Positions 49,691 to 58,621 of a DNA stretch of 64,000 nucleotides are shown in pieces. The stretch lies in assembly GCF_004000825.1 (NCBI RefSeq), contig NZ_BILZ01000022.1:1-64000 (forward strand), given 5' to 3'. The stretch comes from Paenibacillus kobensis NBRC 15729. GTDB taxonomy: Bacteria > Bacillota > Bacilli > Paenibacillales > Paenibacillaceae. A program made the position numbers and the translations under genes. Within the stretch, counting starts at the first letter, position 1; each line of letters opens with the position of its first letter. The notes beneath the pieces were generated by a model. The model was not told where the DNA came from, did not search any database, and worked only from the letters and a program-made list of their open reading frames with translations.

Positions 49691-50698
49691 ATGCATATAG
49701 ATCAGACTTATTTAATACTTAGTCTTGTTGTTTTTCTTGCGCTAGCGTTCGATTTCATTAACGGTTTCCACGATACGGCCAACGCCATCGCAACAACGGT
49801 ATCGACGAGAGCGCTCAAGCCGCGTGTCGCGATTCTTCTGGCATCGGCTATGAACTTCGTCGGCGCGATACTGTTTACCGGCGTAGCGAAGACCATCGGC
49901 GGCAAGGTAGCGGATCCGCTTAAGATCGAGCATGGGGTTGAGGTCGTGATAGCGGCGTTGATCGCCGCTATCGCGTGGAACTTGATTACGTGGTGGTTCG
50001 GCATTCCGTCGTCCTCCTCCCATGCTTTGATCGGCTCGCTAGCGGGTGCGGTTATTTCGGCAGAAGGCTGGGACGGCATCAATGCGAGCGGCTTTAAGGA
50101 CATCGTTAAGGCGCTTATTTTCTCGCCGCTTATCGCGTTCACGATTGGCTTCATCGTCATGTGGATTCTGAAGAAAGTATTCGCGAACTTCAGTCCGCAC
50201 AAGCTGAACAAAGGATTCCGCACCGGACAAATTGCGACGGCCATGCTTCAATCGTTCGCGCACGGCACGAACGACGCGCAGAAGGCGATGGGCATTATCG
50301 TATTCGCACTGATGGCGGCGAAGGTGCAGGAGACGGACGACGTGCCGCTCTGGGTTAAAATTTCGGCGGCGCTCGCGATGGCGCTCGGTACTTCAATCGG
50401 CGGATATAAGATCATCAAGACGATGGGCACAAAGATCTTCAAAATCGAGCCGATCAACGGTTTCGCAGCGGACGTGACGTCGTATGCGGTCATTATGACG
50501 GCGACGATGCAGCACTTCCCAGTCAGCTCAACGCATGTCATTACGTCTTCAATTCTCGGCGTGGGCAGTGCGAAGCGCTTCTCCAGCGTCAAGTGGGGCG
50601 TAGCCGGCAAGATCATTATGTCCTGGATCATTACGATCCCGATCTCATCGTTGGTCGCAGCGCTCATCTTCCAGATCATCAAGGCGATTTTCCTATAA
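49691..50698 (+). CDS. pit: Low-affinity inorganic phosphate transporter, PiT family
   Basis: The 335-residue membrane protein has the two PiT signature repeats: FINGFHDTANAIATTVSTRAL near the N-terminus and SFAHGTNDAQKAMGIIVFAL in the middle. It also has WWFGIPSSSSHALIGSLAGA and FPVSSTHVITSSILGVGSAKR. About ten hydrophobic segments are visible. It transports phosphate, likely as a metal-phosphate complex, coupled to protons. It is cotranscribed with the DUF47 gene and ends at a strong terminator. Confidence 0.95.
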   Translation: MHIDQTYLILSLVVFLALAFDFINGFHDTANAIATTVSTRALKPRVAILLASAMNFVGAILFTGVAKTIGGKVADPLKIEHGVEVVIAALIAAIAWNLITWWFGIPSSSSHALIGSLAGAVISAEGWDGINASGFKDIVKALIFSPLIAFTIGFIVMWILKKVFANFSPHKLNKGFRTGQIATAMLQSFAHGTNDAQKAMGIIVFALMAAKVQETDDVPLWVKISAALAMALGTSIGGYKIIKTMGTKIFKIEPINGFAADVTSYAVIMTATMQHFPVSSTHVITSSILGVGSAKRFSSVKWGVAGKIIMSWIITIPISSLVAALIFQIIKAIFL

Positions 50699-50705
50699 AA
50701 CAAAT

Positions 50706-50746
50706 AAACCGCGTTTCGTCCGGAAGGGGACGAGCGCGGTTTTTTG
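50706..50746 (+). terminator. Intrinsic terminator of the ykaA-pit unit
   Basis: AACCGCG pairs with CGCGGTT, with an inner TTCGTCC/GGGACGA stem, followed by T5. Confidence 0.92.
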
Positions 50747-50764
50747 TATTGCACGGAAAGGAGC

Positions 50765-52225
50765 TTATAGAATCGGAGACAGCAGCTTGGACAGCGATTC
50801 GTTGAACTTGCTCCAGGCAGAACGGTTGTTGTAGTCGGTCAGCGTAAACGGGATGCTCTTCTCGACGTCGGCCCAGTAGATCTCTTCGAGCCGCCCAGCT
50901 GTCGACCGGTCGTAGAAGACGGCGTTCACCTCGAAGTTCAGCTGCAGGCTGCGAATATCGAAGTTGGCGGTTCCGACGGTGGCGACCGATCCGTCGATGA
51001 CCATCATTTTGGCATGGAGGAAACCGTCATTATAGAGGTAGCATTTCACGCCCGCTTGGAGCAACTCGCCGACATAGTAGCGTGTCGCCCAATGAACGAA
51101 CATGTGATCCGCCAGATTCGGAATCATAATGCGGACGTCGACGCCTGACAATGAAGCAACGCGAAGGGCGTTCAACAAGCTTTCATCGGGTATAAAATAT
51201 GGCGTCTGCACGAGTATGGTCTTCTTCGCCGTATAGATCATGTGCAGCAGCGCATTCTCGATATGGCGCCATTGATCGCTCGGACCGCTCGCAACGAATT
51301 GCATCGCCAGCTTCTTCTTCGGCTCATGCTCTTCTGCCGAAGGCAGGAAAAATTCCGGCCGGAGCTGGACGACCCGATGCTTCGCTAAGCTCCAGTCCAT
51401 TAGAAACAACGATTGCAGCGTGCGGACGGACTCGCCCGTAATGCGCATATGCGTGTCGCGCCAATGGCCGAAGCGGGGGTTAAGCCCGACATATTCGTTG
51501 CCGACGTTGAAGCCGCCCGTGTAGCTGATCCGGCTGTCGATGACGACGATTTTGCGGTGATTACGGTAATTGATCCGGTAATTCAAATAACGGATGCGGG
51601 AAGGAAAGAACACTGCCCGCTGCGCGCCTGAAGCGTCATAGTCGGTGAAGAAGCTGTCGCTAAGCTGATTGGAACCGATGTCGTCATAGAGCAGCCGGAC
51701 ATGGACCCCTTCCTTCGCCTTCGCGATGAGGGCATCGCGGATACGCCGCCCCCACTCGTCATTGTTGAAGATGTAATATTGCATATGAATATGGTGCTGC
51801 GCGGCGGCTATGTCGGCTAATAGCCGCTCGAACTTCGCCAGACCGTTCGTGAAGAAATCGACTTCGTTGTGCAGGGTCAGCAGCGAGCGGGTCGCATTCA
51901 AGTCGATCAACTTCCGGTAAGGATCGATGGCTCCGTCTTCGTCGGCGGGCCAGCCTTCGGCGAGCATGCGCGCTTGTTCCGTAATGGCGGCATTCAGTTG
52001 TTCCCGGAACCGCCGGTCAAGACGGTACAGCTTTCTTCTGCGCAAATTTTGCCCGAGAAACATATAGAGCGCGAAGCCAAGCACCGGTACGAACAGCAGC
52101 ACCATCAGCCAAGACCAGGTGGCTTCGACGTTGCGCCGTTCCATGAAGACGACGACGCAGGCGAGCAATATATTGACCGGAAGCAGCAGGAGAAGCAGCA
52201 GTAAAATCAGTTCTGCGGAAGTCAT
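50765..52225 (-). CDS. cls: Cardiolipin synthase (phospholipase D family)
   Basis: The 486-residue product has two N-terminal membrane helices (ELILLLLLLLLPVNILLACVVVF; WSWLMVLLFVPVLGFALYMFLG) and two phospholipase-D motifs: NHRKIVVIDSRISYTGGFNVGNEY (HxKxxxxD) and FLHAKMMVIDGSVATVGTANFDIRS. It joins two phosphatidylglycerols to cardiolipin at the membrane. The length and order match Gram-positive ClsA-type enzymes. It is a single gene, convergent with pit. The ATG is preceded by AGGAGT. Confidence 0.95.
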   Translation of the reverse strand: MTSAELILLLLLLLLPVNILLACVVVFMERRNVEATWSWLMVLLFVPVLGFALYMFLGQNLRRRKLYRLDRRFREQLNAAITEQARMLAEGWPADEDGAIDPYRKLIDLNATRSLLTLHNEVDFFTNGLAKFERLLADIAAAQHHIHMQYYIFNNDEWGRRIRDALIAKAKEGVHVRLLYDDIGSNQLSDSFFTDYDASGAQRAVFFPSRIRYLNYRINYRNHRKIVVIDSRISYTGGFNVGNEYVGLNPRFGHWRDTHMRITGESVRTLQSLFLMDWSLAKHRVVQLRPEFFLPSAEEHEPKKKLAMQFVASGPSDQWRHIENALLHMIYTAKKTILVQTPYFIPDESLLNALRVASLSGVDVRIMIPNLADHMFVHWATRYYVGELLQAGVKCYLYNDGFLHAKMMVIDGSVATVGTANFDIRSLQLNFEVNAVFYDRSTAGRLEEIYWADVEKSIPFTLTDYNNRSAWSKFNESLSKLLSPIL

Positions 52226-52344
52226 CGGTGGACACTCCTAAGATGCGATGATAGATAAAACGTTGCATCTTGCATCTTACCTATTTTCGGTAATAGCGTC
52301 AAGAATGATACACGGCTCCTCCGGAAACGGGTGGTAAAATCCGG

Positions 52345-52374
52345 TTGACAACGCTTACAGGCGGGTGATATGAT
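52345..52374 (+). promoter_or_regulatory. Sigma-A promoter of the GH13 enzyme gene
   Basis: TTGACA (52345-52350) and TATGAT (52369-52374) are 18 bases apart. A cre-like sequence overlaps the -35 and another covers the start of the transcript. Confidence 0.7.
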
Positions 52375-52389
52375 CAATTCCACCGGATG

Positions 52390-52404
52390 ATGCAAACGTT
52401 ACCA
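52390..52404 (+). promoter_or_regulatory. cre-like operator (CcpA/LacI family)
   Basis: ATGCAAACGTTACCA fits WTGNAANCGNWNNCW at every position. It lies just downstream of the predicted transcription start, where binding would block the polymerase. Confidence 0.6.
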
Positions 52405-52573
52405 CAAATTCTCCCCACCGTCGTTTTATTTTCCACGCCAGTAAACATTGTCTGCCAGAATGATGGACTCGTTTTTTTCTATGTTTTATCAAACATTGTC
52501 GTATTTTAAGGGCTTATTCGCTGCTAGTGGAGAGTGGGGCTGATTGGAATACGGCAGCTTGTTTTTTCTTATT

Positions 52574-52591
52574 TGTGCAAACGATTGCACA
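52574..52591 (+). promoter_or_regulatory. Palindromic LacI-family operator in the leader
   Basis: TGTGCAAACGATTGCACA is a perfect 7-bp palindrome around ACGA. It resembles a cre or maltose-regulator site. Confidence 0.5.
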
Positions 52592-52730
52592 TATTGGGGT
52601 TGTCCAGTCTAATGGACCATGAATACAGTTGAAGCAAGGATAGTGGTCGTACGGTATCGATATCGGTGGCGGGGGGCGGATATTCGGACGTTAGGCTCGA
52701 TCATTTGAAAGTCAGAAGGAGGAGTAGTGT

Positions 52731-55700
52731 ATGCGGCATCATACGATTCAAACGTACAGGTTGTTTTTGTGCCTTGTGCTGGTCATGCAGATCGGAATAG
52801 GGACAGCGCTCTCCGGCAACTTAACGGGAAGGGCATATGCAGCGGGCGCAGGCTCCGACGGGAGTGCGGGAGGAAGCATCGAGTACCCGGACTACGGATC
52901 GGACAGCCAGCCTGGCGGGACGACCAGATGGTATGCGGCAGGAAGCTTCAACGGATGGAACAATGCCGATGCGGCATTCCAGTTCAAACATTTGGCAGGA
53001 GGGTTCTACACGCTTGTTCTTCCGCTGGATCCGGGCACTTATGAGTTTAAACTGACGAAGAACGGAACGTGGGACGGCTTCAGCAACGCGGGCAACAACT
53101 TCTCCATGACGCTCGGCGGAACGGCGAAGACCGACGTTCGATTCTATATTAATGAAGAGCTCGGACAGGCGCGCATTAGCGTTCCGGGCGTTGAAAATTT
53201 GGCACAGTATGTACCGGCCGTACCGGTTAGCAGCTGGCCGCGGCTCGTAGGCGACATCCAGACGGCGTTCGGCGAGCCGGCTTGGAACCCTGCGGAAGCA
53301 AAGCAGATGTTCGTCGACTACAACTTCGACGGCACCCTCTTCTTGCTGCAGCGCACGATGCCTGCCGGCAAGTACGAAGCGAAGGTGGCGATGGGGGGCG
53401 ACTGGACGGTCAATTACGGCGCTAACGGGCTGAATGGTTCGAATCTTGCGCTGAACGTGCTCGATCCAACGAACGTCACATTCGCGCTTGATCTTGGATC
53501 AGGCGCTGCGGCGAAGCTGACGCACGACTACAAGCCGAAGGACCAGGAGTTCGACGGCCAGATCAATAAGGATGCTATCGTGTTCGACAGCCGATCGGTT
53601 ACTTACAAGAAGCCGTTCGGCGCGATTGAGGAAGGCAAGCAGGATTTGACGCTTCGCATTGCAGCGGAAGCGGGCGACGTAGAGATGGCGCGTGCCGAGC
53701 TGACAGACGGCTCAGGTCTCGCCCGCACTTATGACATGGCGAAAGCGACGACGGCCGGCGGCAAAGATTACTTCGAAGCCGTCATTCCGAAGAGCGAGCT
53801 TGCTCCTTACGGCGTTTGGTCCTATAAATTTATACTGATCGACGGCAGTACGAAGGTGGAATACGGCGACGACGGCACGCGCGGCGGCAAGGGCGCAGCG
53901 GCGGCAGAAGGCGCGCTGCCTTATGATTTGACCGTATACAAAGCGGGATTCTCTACGCCGGATTGGATCAAGGATGCGGTCGTGTACCAGTTGTTCGTCG
54001 ACCGTTTCTTCGATGGCGACTCATCGAACAACCGCGCGAAAGCGGTTGACGGCGTTCGCGGCGTCCGCAACGACGGCGGCACAGGCGAGCCGGTCATTAC
54101 GGCGACGAAGAGCCAGTATTTCGACGGCGGCGTGCCGAATGATCCGACGCCGGATCAAGTATGGGGCAACTGGTCGGATGCACCGGAGAATCCGGACCGC
54201 ATTAGCGCCGAGAACAAGCCGTATTATCCGAATGCGAAGTCGGACGGCGTATGGTCGAACGAATTCTACGGCGGCGATATCGAAGGGATCGGCAAGAAGC
54301 TGGACTACTTGAAGTCGATCGGCATCACGGCCATTTATTTGAACCCGGTTGCCTGGGCAGCTTCAAACCACAAGTACGACGCTACCGATTATAAGCATCT
54401 GGATCCGATGTTTGGCGAGCCGGTGTACAATACGCCAGGCGATCCGTTGTCGGGACTCGATTACGAGAAGACGCGAGTCGCATCCGACCGCGTGTTCAGC
54501 GAATTCGCGAAGCAGGCTATGGCGAAGGACATCCGGCTTATTATGGACGGTGTGTTCAACCATGTCGGCGATGACTCGATCTATTTTGACCGGTATGAGA
54601 AATATCCGGAGATCGGCGCTTACGAGTATTGGGCGAAGGTATGGGACAAAGTGAACGCAGGTATATCGCAGCCGGATGCCGAGCAGCAGGTGATCGCGTC
54701 GTTCACGTCGCAGATCAATCCGCTGACAGGTGTTCATTACGCTTATCCGGACGATTTTACGTATACGACATGGTTCACGGTTCTGAACGAGAAGACGAAC
54801 GAGAAAGATCCGAACGGCAATTACCGGTACAAATATGATGCATGGTGGGGGTACGATTCGCTGCCGGTTATGGATGCGGTAGAACCGCAGCCGGGCGACA
54901 CGGATTCGCTGTCCGGCCAGCATGAGTGGAACAATGTGAATTACCGCGAAGAGGTTATCGGCCACGACCTGACAGGCAAAACAGCCGGCGAAGCCGATTC
55001 CGCGATGCAGAATACGGTATCGCAGCGCTGGGCGTGGTTGGGCGCAAGCGGTTGGCGCCTCGACGTTGCCCCAGACGTATCAGCGGGCACATGGGAGAAA
55101 TTTCGCGATGCGGTCAAATCGGTTGAAGGACGGACGAACACGAACGGAGCGGCAATCGACGAACCGTTCATTCTCGGCGAGGAGTGGGGCGTAGCGACGA
55201 AATTCCTGCTGGGCGACCAATTCGACTCCGTCATGAACTATCGATTCCGCGGCGCTCTGCAATCGTTCATGATCAGCGGCGATGCAGCCGCGATGAACGA
55301 AGCGCTCGAATCGATCCGCGAAGACTACCCGAAGGAAGCATGGCAGTCGATGCTAAACCTGGTCGACTCCCATGACACGACACGCAACATTACGAAGTTG
55401 GAGCATCCGGACTGGGAGGAAGAGCATCTGGCGATAGCGGGCGAAGCAGGAGATCTGGCTATGAAGCGCCAAGCGCTGACGGCGCTGTTCCAGCTCGGTT
55501 ATCCGGGTGCACCGACGATCTACTATGGCGACGAAGTCGGACTGACGGGCACGAAGGACCCGGATTCGCGCAAAACGTTCCCGTGGGAACGCGTACAGGA
55601 GAGCGGGGGCGCATTCGCAGGCCAAGGCACTTACGGGTCGCTGCTGTCGATGTACCAGAAGGCGGCAGCCGTTCGCCACGGGCATGCTGTGTTCAGCACG

Positions 55701-58367
55701 GGCGATCTGAAGACTGTCTATGCGCAGGGCGATGTCATCGCTTATGCCCGCAAGAATAGCAAGGTAGCAGGTCTGGTTATGATTAACCGGGGCGAGACGG
55801 CGGTAACGATCGAGGCGAATACGGCGGGTTATCTGCCGGAGGGGCTTACGTTCACGGATGCACTCGGAAGCGGCGCGCAAGCGGCGGTTGCAAGCGGTAA
55901 AATCGTGCTGACGATACCCGCGCTGACAGGTTACATGATGCTGTCCGACCAGCAGCTGTCATCGGTTGCCGACGTGCAAGCGCTGTCCGCAGCAGGCGGC
56001 AACGGCTCCGTCAAGCTGGCGTGGGACGAAGCGGCCGGCGCAGACCGCTACAACGTCTACCGTGCGGCGATTGAAGGCGGCGACCTGACACTGCTTGGCT
56101 CGGTGCCGGCGACTGGCGCGCAAGGGGGTTACACGGATACGGCTGTCACGAACGGCACGAAGTATTATTATGCCGTAACGGCTGCTCAAGGAACAGCCGA
56201 AAGCGCGATGAGCGCGATGGTATCAGCTCTGCCGGCGTTCGCGGTGAACGGCGTTGCGATTACAGCGCAAGCGCCGAACCTGACGATCGGCACGGGCAAG
56301 ATGACGGAACCCGTCTCGGTGTCGGTGGCGGTGTACGGATTGACGGATGATCCGGCGCTCGCGGGCAAGGAAGCGAAAGGGCTGGAAGCGAAGCTCGTCT
56401 ACTACAATCTCGCACAAGGCCCATCGACGGCGCAGGAGACCAAGCTGCGTTACGCATCGGATACGGCAGGCGGAGAGAAAGTATATTGGGCGTCGTTCGA
56501 ACCGACGGAACCGGGCACCTATGCTTATTTCGCGAAGGTATCGACGAATAACGGCGAATCGTTCTCCGTATCGCCGTCCGTTACGCTGGAGGCGTTGGCG
56601 GATACGACGGATACGGCTGCGCCGGAGGCGCCGGTGCTGCAGCCGATTACGGTGGAATCGAACCGCGTACAGCTGAACTGGACGCAGCCGGCGGGCGGAG
56701 AAGCGCCGGCTGGGCATGAAGTGTTCCGCCAATCGCCGGGCGATTCTGCGTTCAAGCGGATTGCAAGCCTTGCGGCGGACGCGGTAACGTTCACCGACTT
56801 TGCGGTGAGCAACGACAAAAACTATGTGTATTACGTTACTTCCTATGATGCTGCATACAATCGTGCGCAATCCGGCATGCAAGCCGTAACGCCGAAGCTC
56901 GTCATGGTCGATGTGACGCTGCGGCTTCATATTCCAACGTACACGCCGACGACGAGCGATATATTCATTGCGGGCGATCTGAACGGCTGGAATGCAAGCG
57001 GCGGCAAGCTGAATGTGCCGAGCGGCGCTACGACGCGCGAGGTCGTGGAATACAAGTTCAAAATGATGGCAGGCAAGAGCATTCAGTACAAATATACGCG
57101 CGGTTCTTGGGACACGGAAGCGTTCACGAGCCATACGCGCAGCGCAAATGACACGACCGATTACGGCAATTGGGCGTACAGCTCGACCGATACGAACATG
57201 CGGCTGACGATCCAGAACCAGGGCAGCAACCAAATGATCGTCGACGATTATGTGCTGCGTTGGGTCGATATGCCGATGATCATTACGATGCCGCGCCAAT
57301 CGTTCGGCGAGGATATCGCGTTCACGACCGATGAAGCAAGCGTGAAGCTGAAGGCGTTCGTGCCTTATGGCGCAGCATTCACGATCAATGGCCAGCCGCT
57401 TGCAGCTGGCGCAATGGATGCATACGGCAACGTGAATCTGGATGCAATGCCGCTAGCGGCAGGCGTCAACACATTCGTTCTGCATATTGAGCCTACGGCT
57501 GAGACGCTTGCGCAGTCATGGTATGCGGACAAAGGACGCGCAAACCAAGCGACGAAGACGATTACGATGACGATTACCCGCACGAGCGGCGGTTCGGGAG
57601 GATCGACCGGCGGAGACTCGGGCGGTAACGGAAGCGGTGCAGGAGCGGGCAGCGGCAATGGCAGCGGCTCCGGAACCGGAACTGAATCCGGAATAGGTAC
57701 AGGAACAGGTGCAGGAACAGGGACGGACGGCAATTCCGGCGACAGTGCAGAGCCAGCGGTTACGTTCCCGGATTTGCAGCATCACTGGGCCAAAGATGAG
57801 ATCGAGCGGCTGTCTGCCCTTGGCATCGTAAAAGGCCGTCCAAACGGTTGGTTCGATCCGCAAGGAACGGTTACGCGGGCGGAATTTGCAGCGCTCCTTG
57901 TTCGCGCGGTGAAGCTGAATGCGGCAGGGGCCGAGGCGCTTGCTTCGGCAATGGCGGCAGGAGGCACTGCGGAGGCGGCGTTCAAGGACGTCCCGGCCGG
58001 CGCATGGTACGCAGAGGACGTGAATGCTGCTTATGCTCTTGGACTCGTAACCGGCTTATCAACAGACCGATTCGCTCCGAACGAGCGAATTACGCGGCAG
58101 CAGATTGCCGTCATGATGGCTAGAGCGGCGGCTATCGCTGGGTTCGCAAGCAAGGAAGACGGCAGCAATGGCGCGCAAGTGCTGGATGGATTGACAGACC
58201 GCGCGGGCATCGCCGCATGGGCAGATGAGGCGGTCCGGTTCGTCGTCGGAGAGGGCTTGATGCAAGGCGACGCTTCGCACCGGTTCCATGCGGAGAGCAG
58301 CGCCACGCGGGCCGAAGCGGCTGTCGTGTTGGCACGGCTGTTGCGAATGGCTGACGTACTGCAATAG
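52731..58367 (+). CDS. Giant SLH-anchored GH13 alpha-amylase/pullulanase-type enzyme
   Basis: The 1878-residue surface enzyme has a signal peptide ending near AYAAGAG (about 1-38), an N-terminal starch-associated beta domain (about 65-150), and a GH13 catalytic domain (about 415-1040). The four GH13 regions are DGVFNHVG at about 606, GWRLDVAPDV with nucleophile Asp778, GEEW with acid Glu817, and NLVDSHDTT with His881/Asp882. Then come fibronectin-III-like modules, a CBM20-like starch-binding module (about 1392-1503, DIFIAGDLNGWNASGG), a Gly/Ser/Thr linker (about 1618-1678) and three SLH repeats. It should degrade starch or pullulan at the cell surface while bound to the wall. The cre-like sites upstream fit carbon control. 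Bond specificity cannot be settled by reading. Confidence 0.93.
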   Translation: MRHHTIQTYRLFLCLVLVMQIGIGTALSGNLTGRAYAAGAGSDGSAGGSIEYPDYGSDSQPGGTTRWYAAGSFNGWNNADAAFQFKHLAGGFYTLVLPLDPGTYEFKLTKNGTWDGFSNAGNNFSMTLGGTAKTDVRFYINEELGQARISVPGVENLAQYVPAVPVSSWPRLVGDIQTAFGEPAWNPAEAKQMFVDYNFDGTLFLLQRTMPAGKYEAKVAMGGDWTVNYGANGLNGSNLALNVLDPTNVTFALDLGSGAAAKLTHDYKPKDQEFDGQINKDAIVFDSRSVTYKKPFGAIEEGKQDLTLRIAAEAGDVEMARAELTDGSGLARTYDMAKATTAGGKDYFEAVIPKSELAPYGVWSYKFILIDGSTKVEYGDDGTRGGKGAAAAEGALPYDLTVYKAGFSTPDWIKDAVVYQLFVDRFFDGDSSNNRAKAVDGVRGVRNDGGTGEPVITATKSQYFDGGVPNDPTPDQVWGNWSDAPENPDRISAENKPYYPNAKSDGVWSNEFYGGDIEGIGKKLDYLKSIGITAIYLNPVAWAASNHKYDATDYKHLDPMFGEPVYNTPGDPLSGLDYEKTRVASDRVFSEFAKQAMAKDIRLIMDGVFNHVGDDSIYFDRYEKYPEIGAYEYWAKVWDKVNAGISQPDAEQQVIASFTSQINPLTGVHYAYPDDFTYTTWFTVLNEKTNEKDPNGNYRYKYDAWWGYDSLPVMDAVEPQPGDTDSLSGQHEWNNVNYREEVIGHDLTGKTAGEADSAMQNTVSQRWAWLGASGWRLDVAPDVSAGTWEKFRDAVKSVEGRTNTNGAAIDEPFILGEEWGVATKFLLGDQFDSVMNYRFRGALQSFMISGDAAAMNEALESIREDYPKEAWQSMLNLVDSHDTTRNITKLEHPDWEEEHLAIAGEAGDLAMKRQALTALFQLGYPGAPTIYYGDEVGLTGTKDPDSRKTFPWERVQESGGAFAGQGTYGSLLSMYQKAAAVRHGHAVFSTGDLKTVYAQGDVIAYARKNSKVAGLVMINRGETAVTIEANTAGYLPEGLTFTDALGSGAQAAVASGKIVLTIPALTGYMMLSDQQLSSVADVQALSAAGGNGSVKLAWDEAAGADRYNVYRAAIEGGDLTLLGSVPATGAQGGYTDTAVTNGTKYYYAVTAAQGTAESAMSAMVSALPAFAVNGVAITAQAPNLTIGTGKMTEPVSVSVAVYGLTDDPALAGKEAKGLEAKLVYYNLAQGPSTAQETKLRYASDTAGGEKVYWASFEPTEPGTYAYFAKVSTNNGESFSVSPSVTLEALADTTDTAAPEAPVLQPITVESNRVQLNWTQPAGGEAPAGHEVFRQSPGDSAFKRIASLAADAVTFTDFAVSNDKNYVYYVTSYDAAYNRAQSGMQAVTPKLVMVDVTLRLHIPTYTPTTSDIFIAGDLNGWNASGGKLNVPSGATTREVVEYKFKMMAGKSIQYKYTRGSWDTEAFTSHTRSANDTTDYGNWAYSSTDTNMRLTIQNQGSNQMIVDDYVLRWVDMPMIITMPRQSFGEDIAFTTDEASVKLKAFVPYGAAFTINGQPLAAGAMDAYGNVNLDAMPLAAGVNTFVLHIEPTAETLAQSWYADKGRANQATKTITMTITRTSGGSGGSTGGDSGGNGSGAGAGSGNGSGSGTGTESGIGTGTGAGTGTDGNSGDSAEPAVTFPDLQHHWAKDEIERLSALGIVKGRPNGWFDPQGTVTRAEFAALLVRAVKLNAAGAEALASAMAAGGTAEAAFKDVPAGAWYAEDVNAAYALGLVTGLSTDRFAPNERITRQQIAVMMARAAAIAGFASKEDGSNGAQVLDGLTDRAGIAAWADEAVRFVVGEGLMQGDASHRFHAESSATRAEAAVVLARLLRMADVLQ

Positions 58368-58404
58368 CAGCATTTCGCAGAGAAACAGAATAGAGTGATC
58401 AGGG

Positions 58405-58448
58405 AGCCGTTCCGATCCGCATACCGCGGATGCTGGAACGGCTTTTTT
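58405..58448 (+). terminator. Intrinsic terminator of the GH13 enzyme gene
   Basis: AGCCGTTCC (58405-58413) pairs with GGAACGGCT (58435-58443), with inner CCGC/GCGG and a T-run. Confidence 0.92.
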
Positions 58449-58564
58449 GTGCTTGAACGCTAAGGCTCGCATGGACGCTTGCCGCTGACCTGTCCTTGCG
58501 GGGCCCGGCACGGGAAGTGTAAGGGGACAAAGGCACATTTTGTGACAGGTAGGCATGGAAACAG

Positions 58565-58591
58565 ACTATCCGCTTCAGTCCTCATAAGATG
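58565..58591 (+). promoter_or_regulatory. Candidate sigma-K-like promoter of the fibre protein
   Basis: AC at 58565-58566 is followed after 16 bases by CATAAGATG, which matches the sigma-K -10 CATANNNTA at all but the last base. It would fit mother-cell expression of a spore-surface protein, but short motifs like this arise by chance. Confidence 0.35.
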
Positions 58592-58621
58592 GCAGAGATG
58601 GTAGGGAGGTGACGAGGATCG

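Larger units (their letters stand above)
52226..52730 (+). other. Long regulatory leader upstream of the GH13 enzyme
   Basis: 505 nt without a gene. It holds a sigma-A promoter (52345-52374), three cre-like operators (52344-52358, 52390-52404, 52574-52591) and a leader of about 350 nt to the AAGGAGGAG ribosome site at 52716. No terminator-antiterminator pair was identified. Confidence 0.6.
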
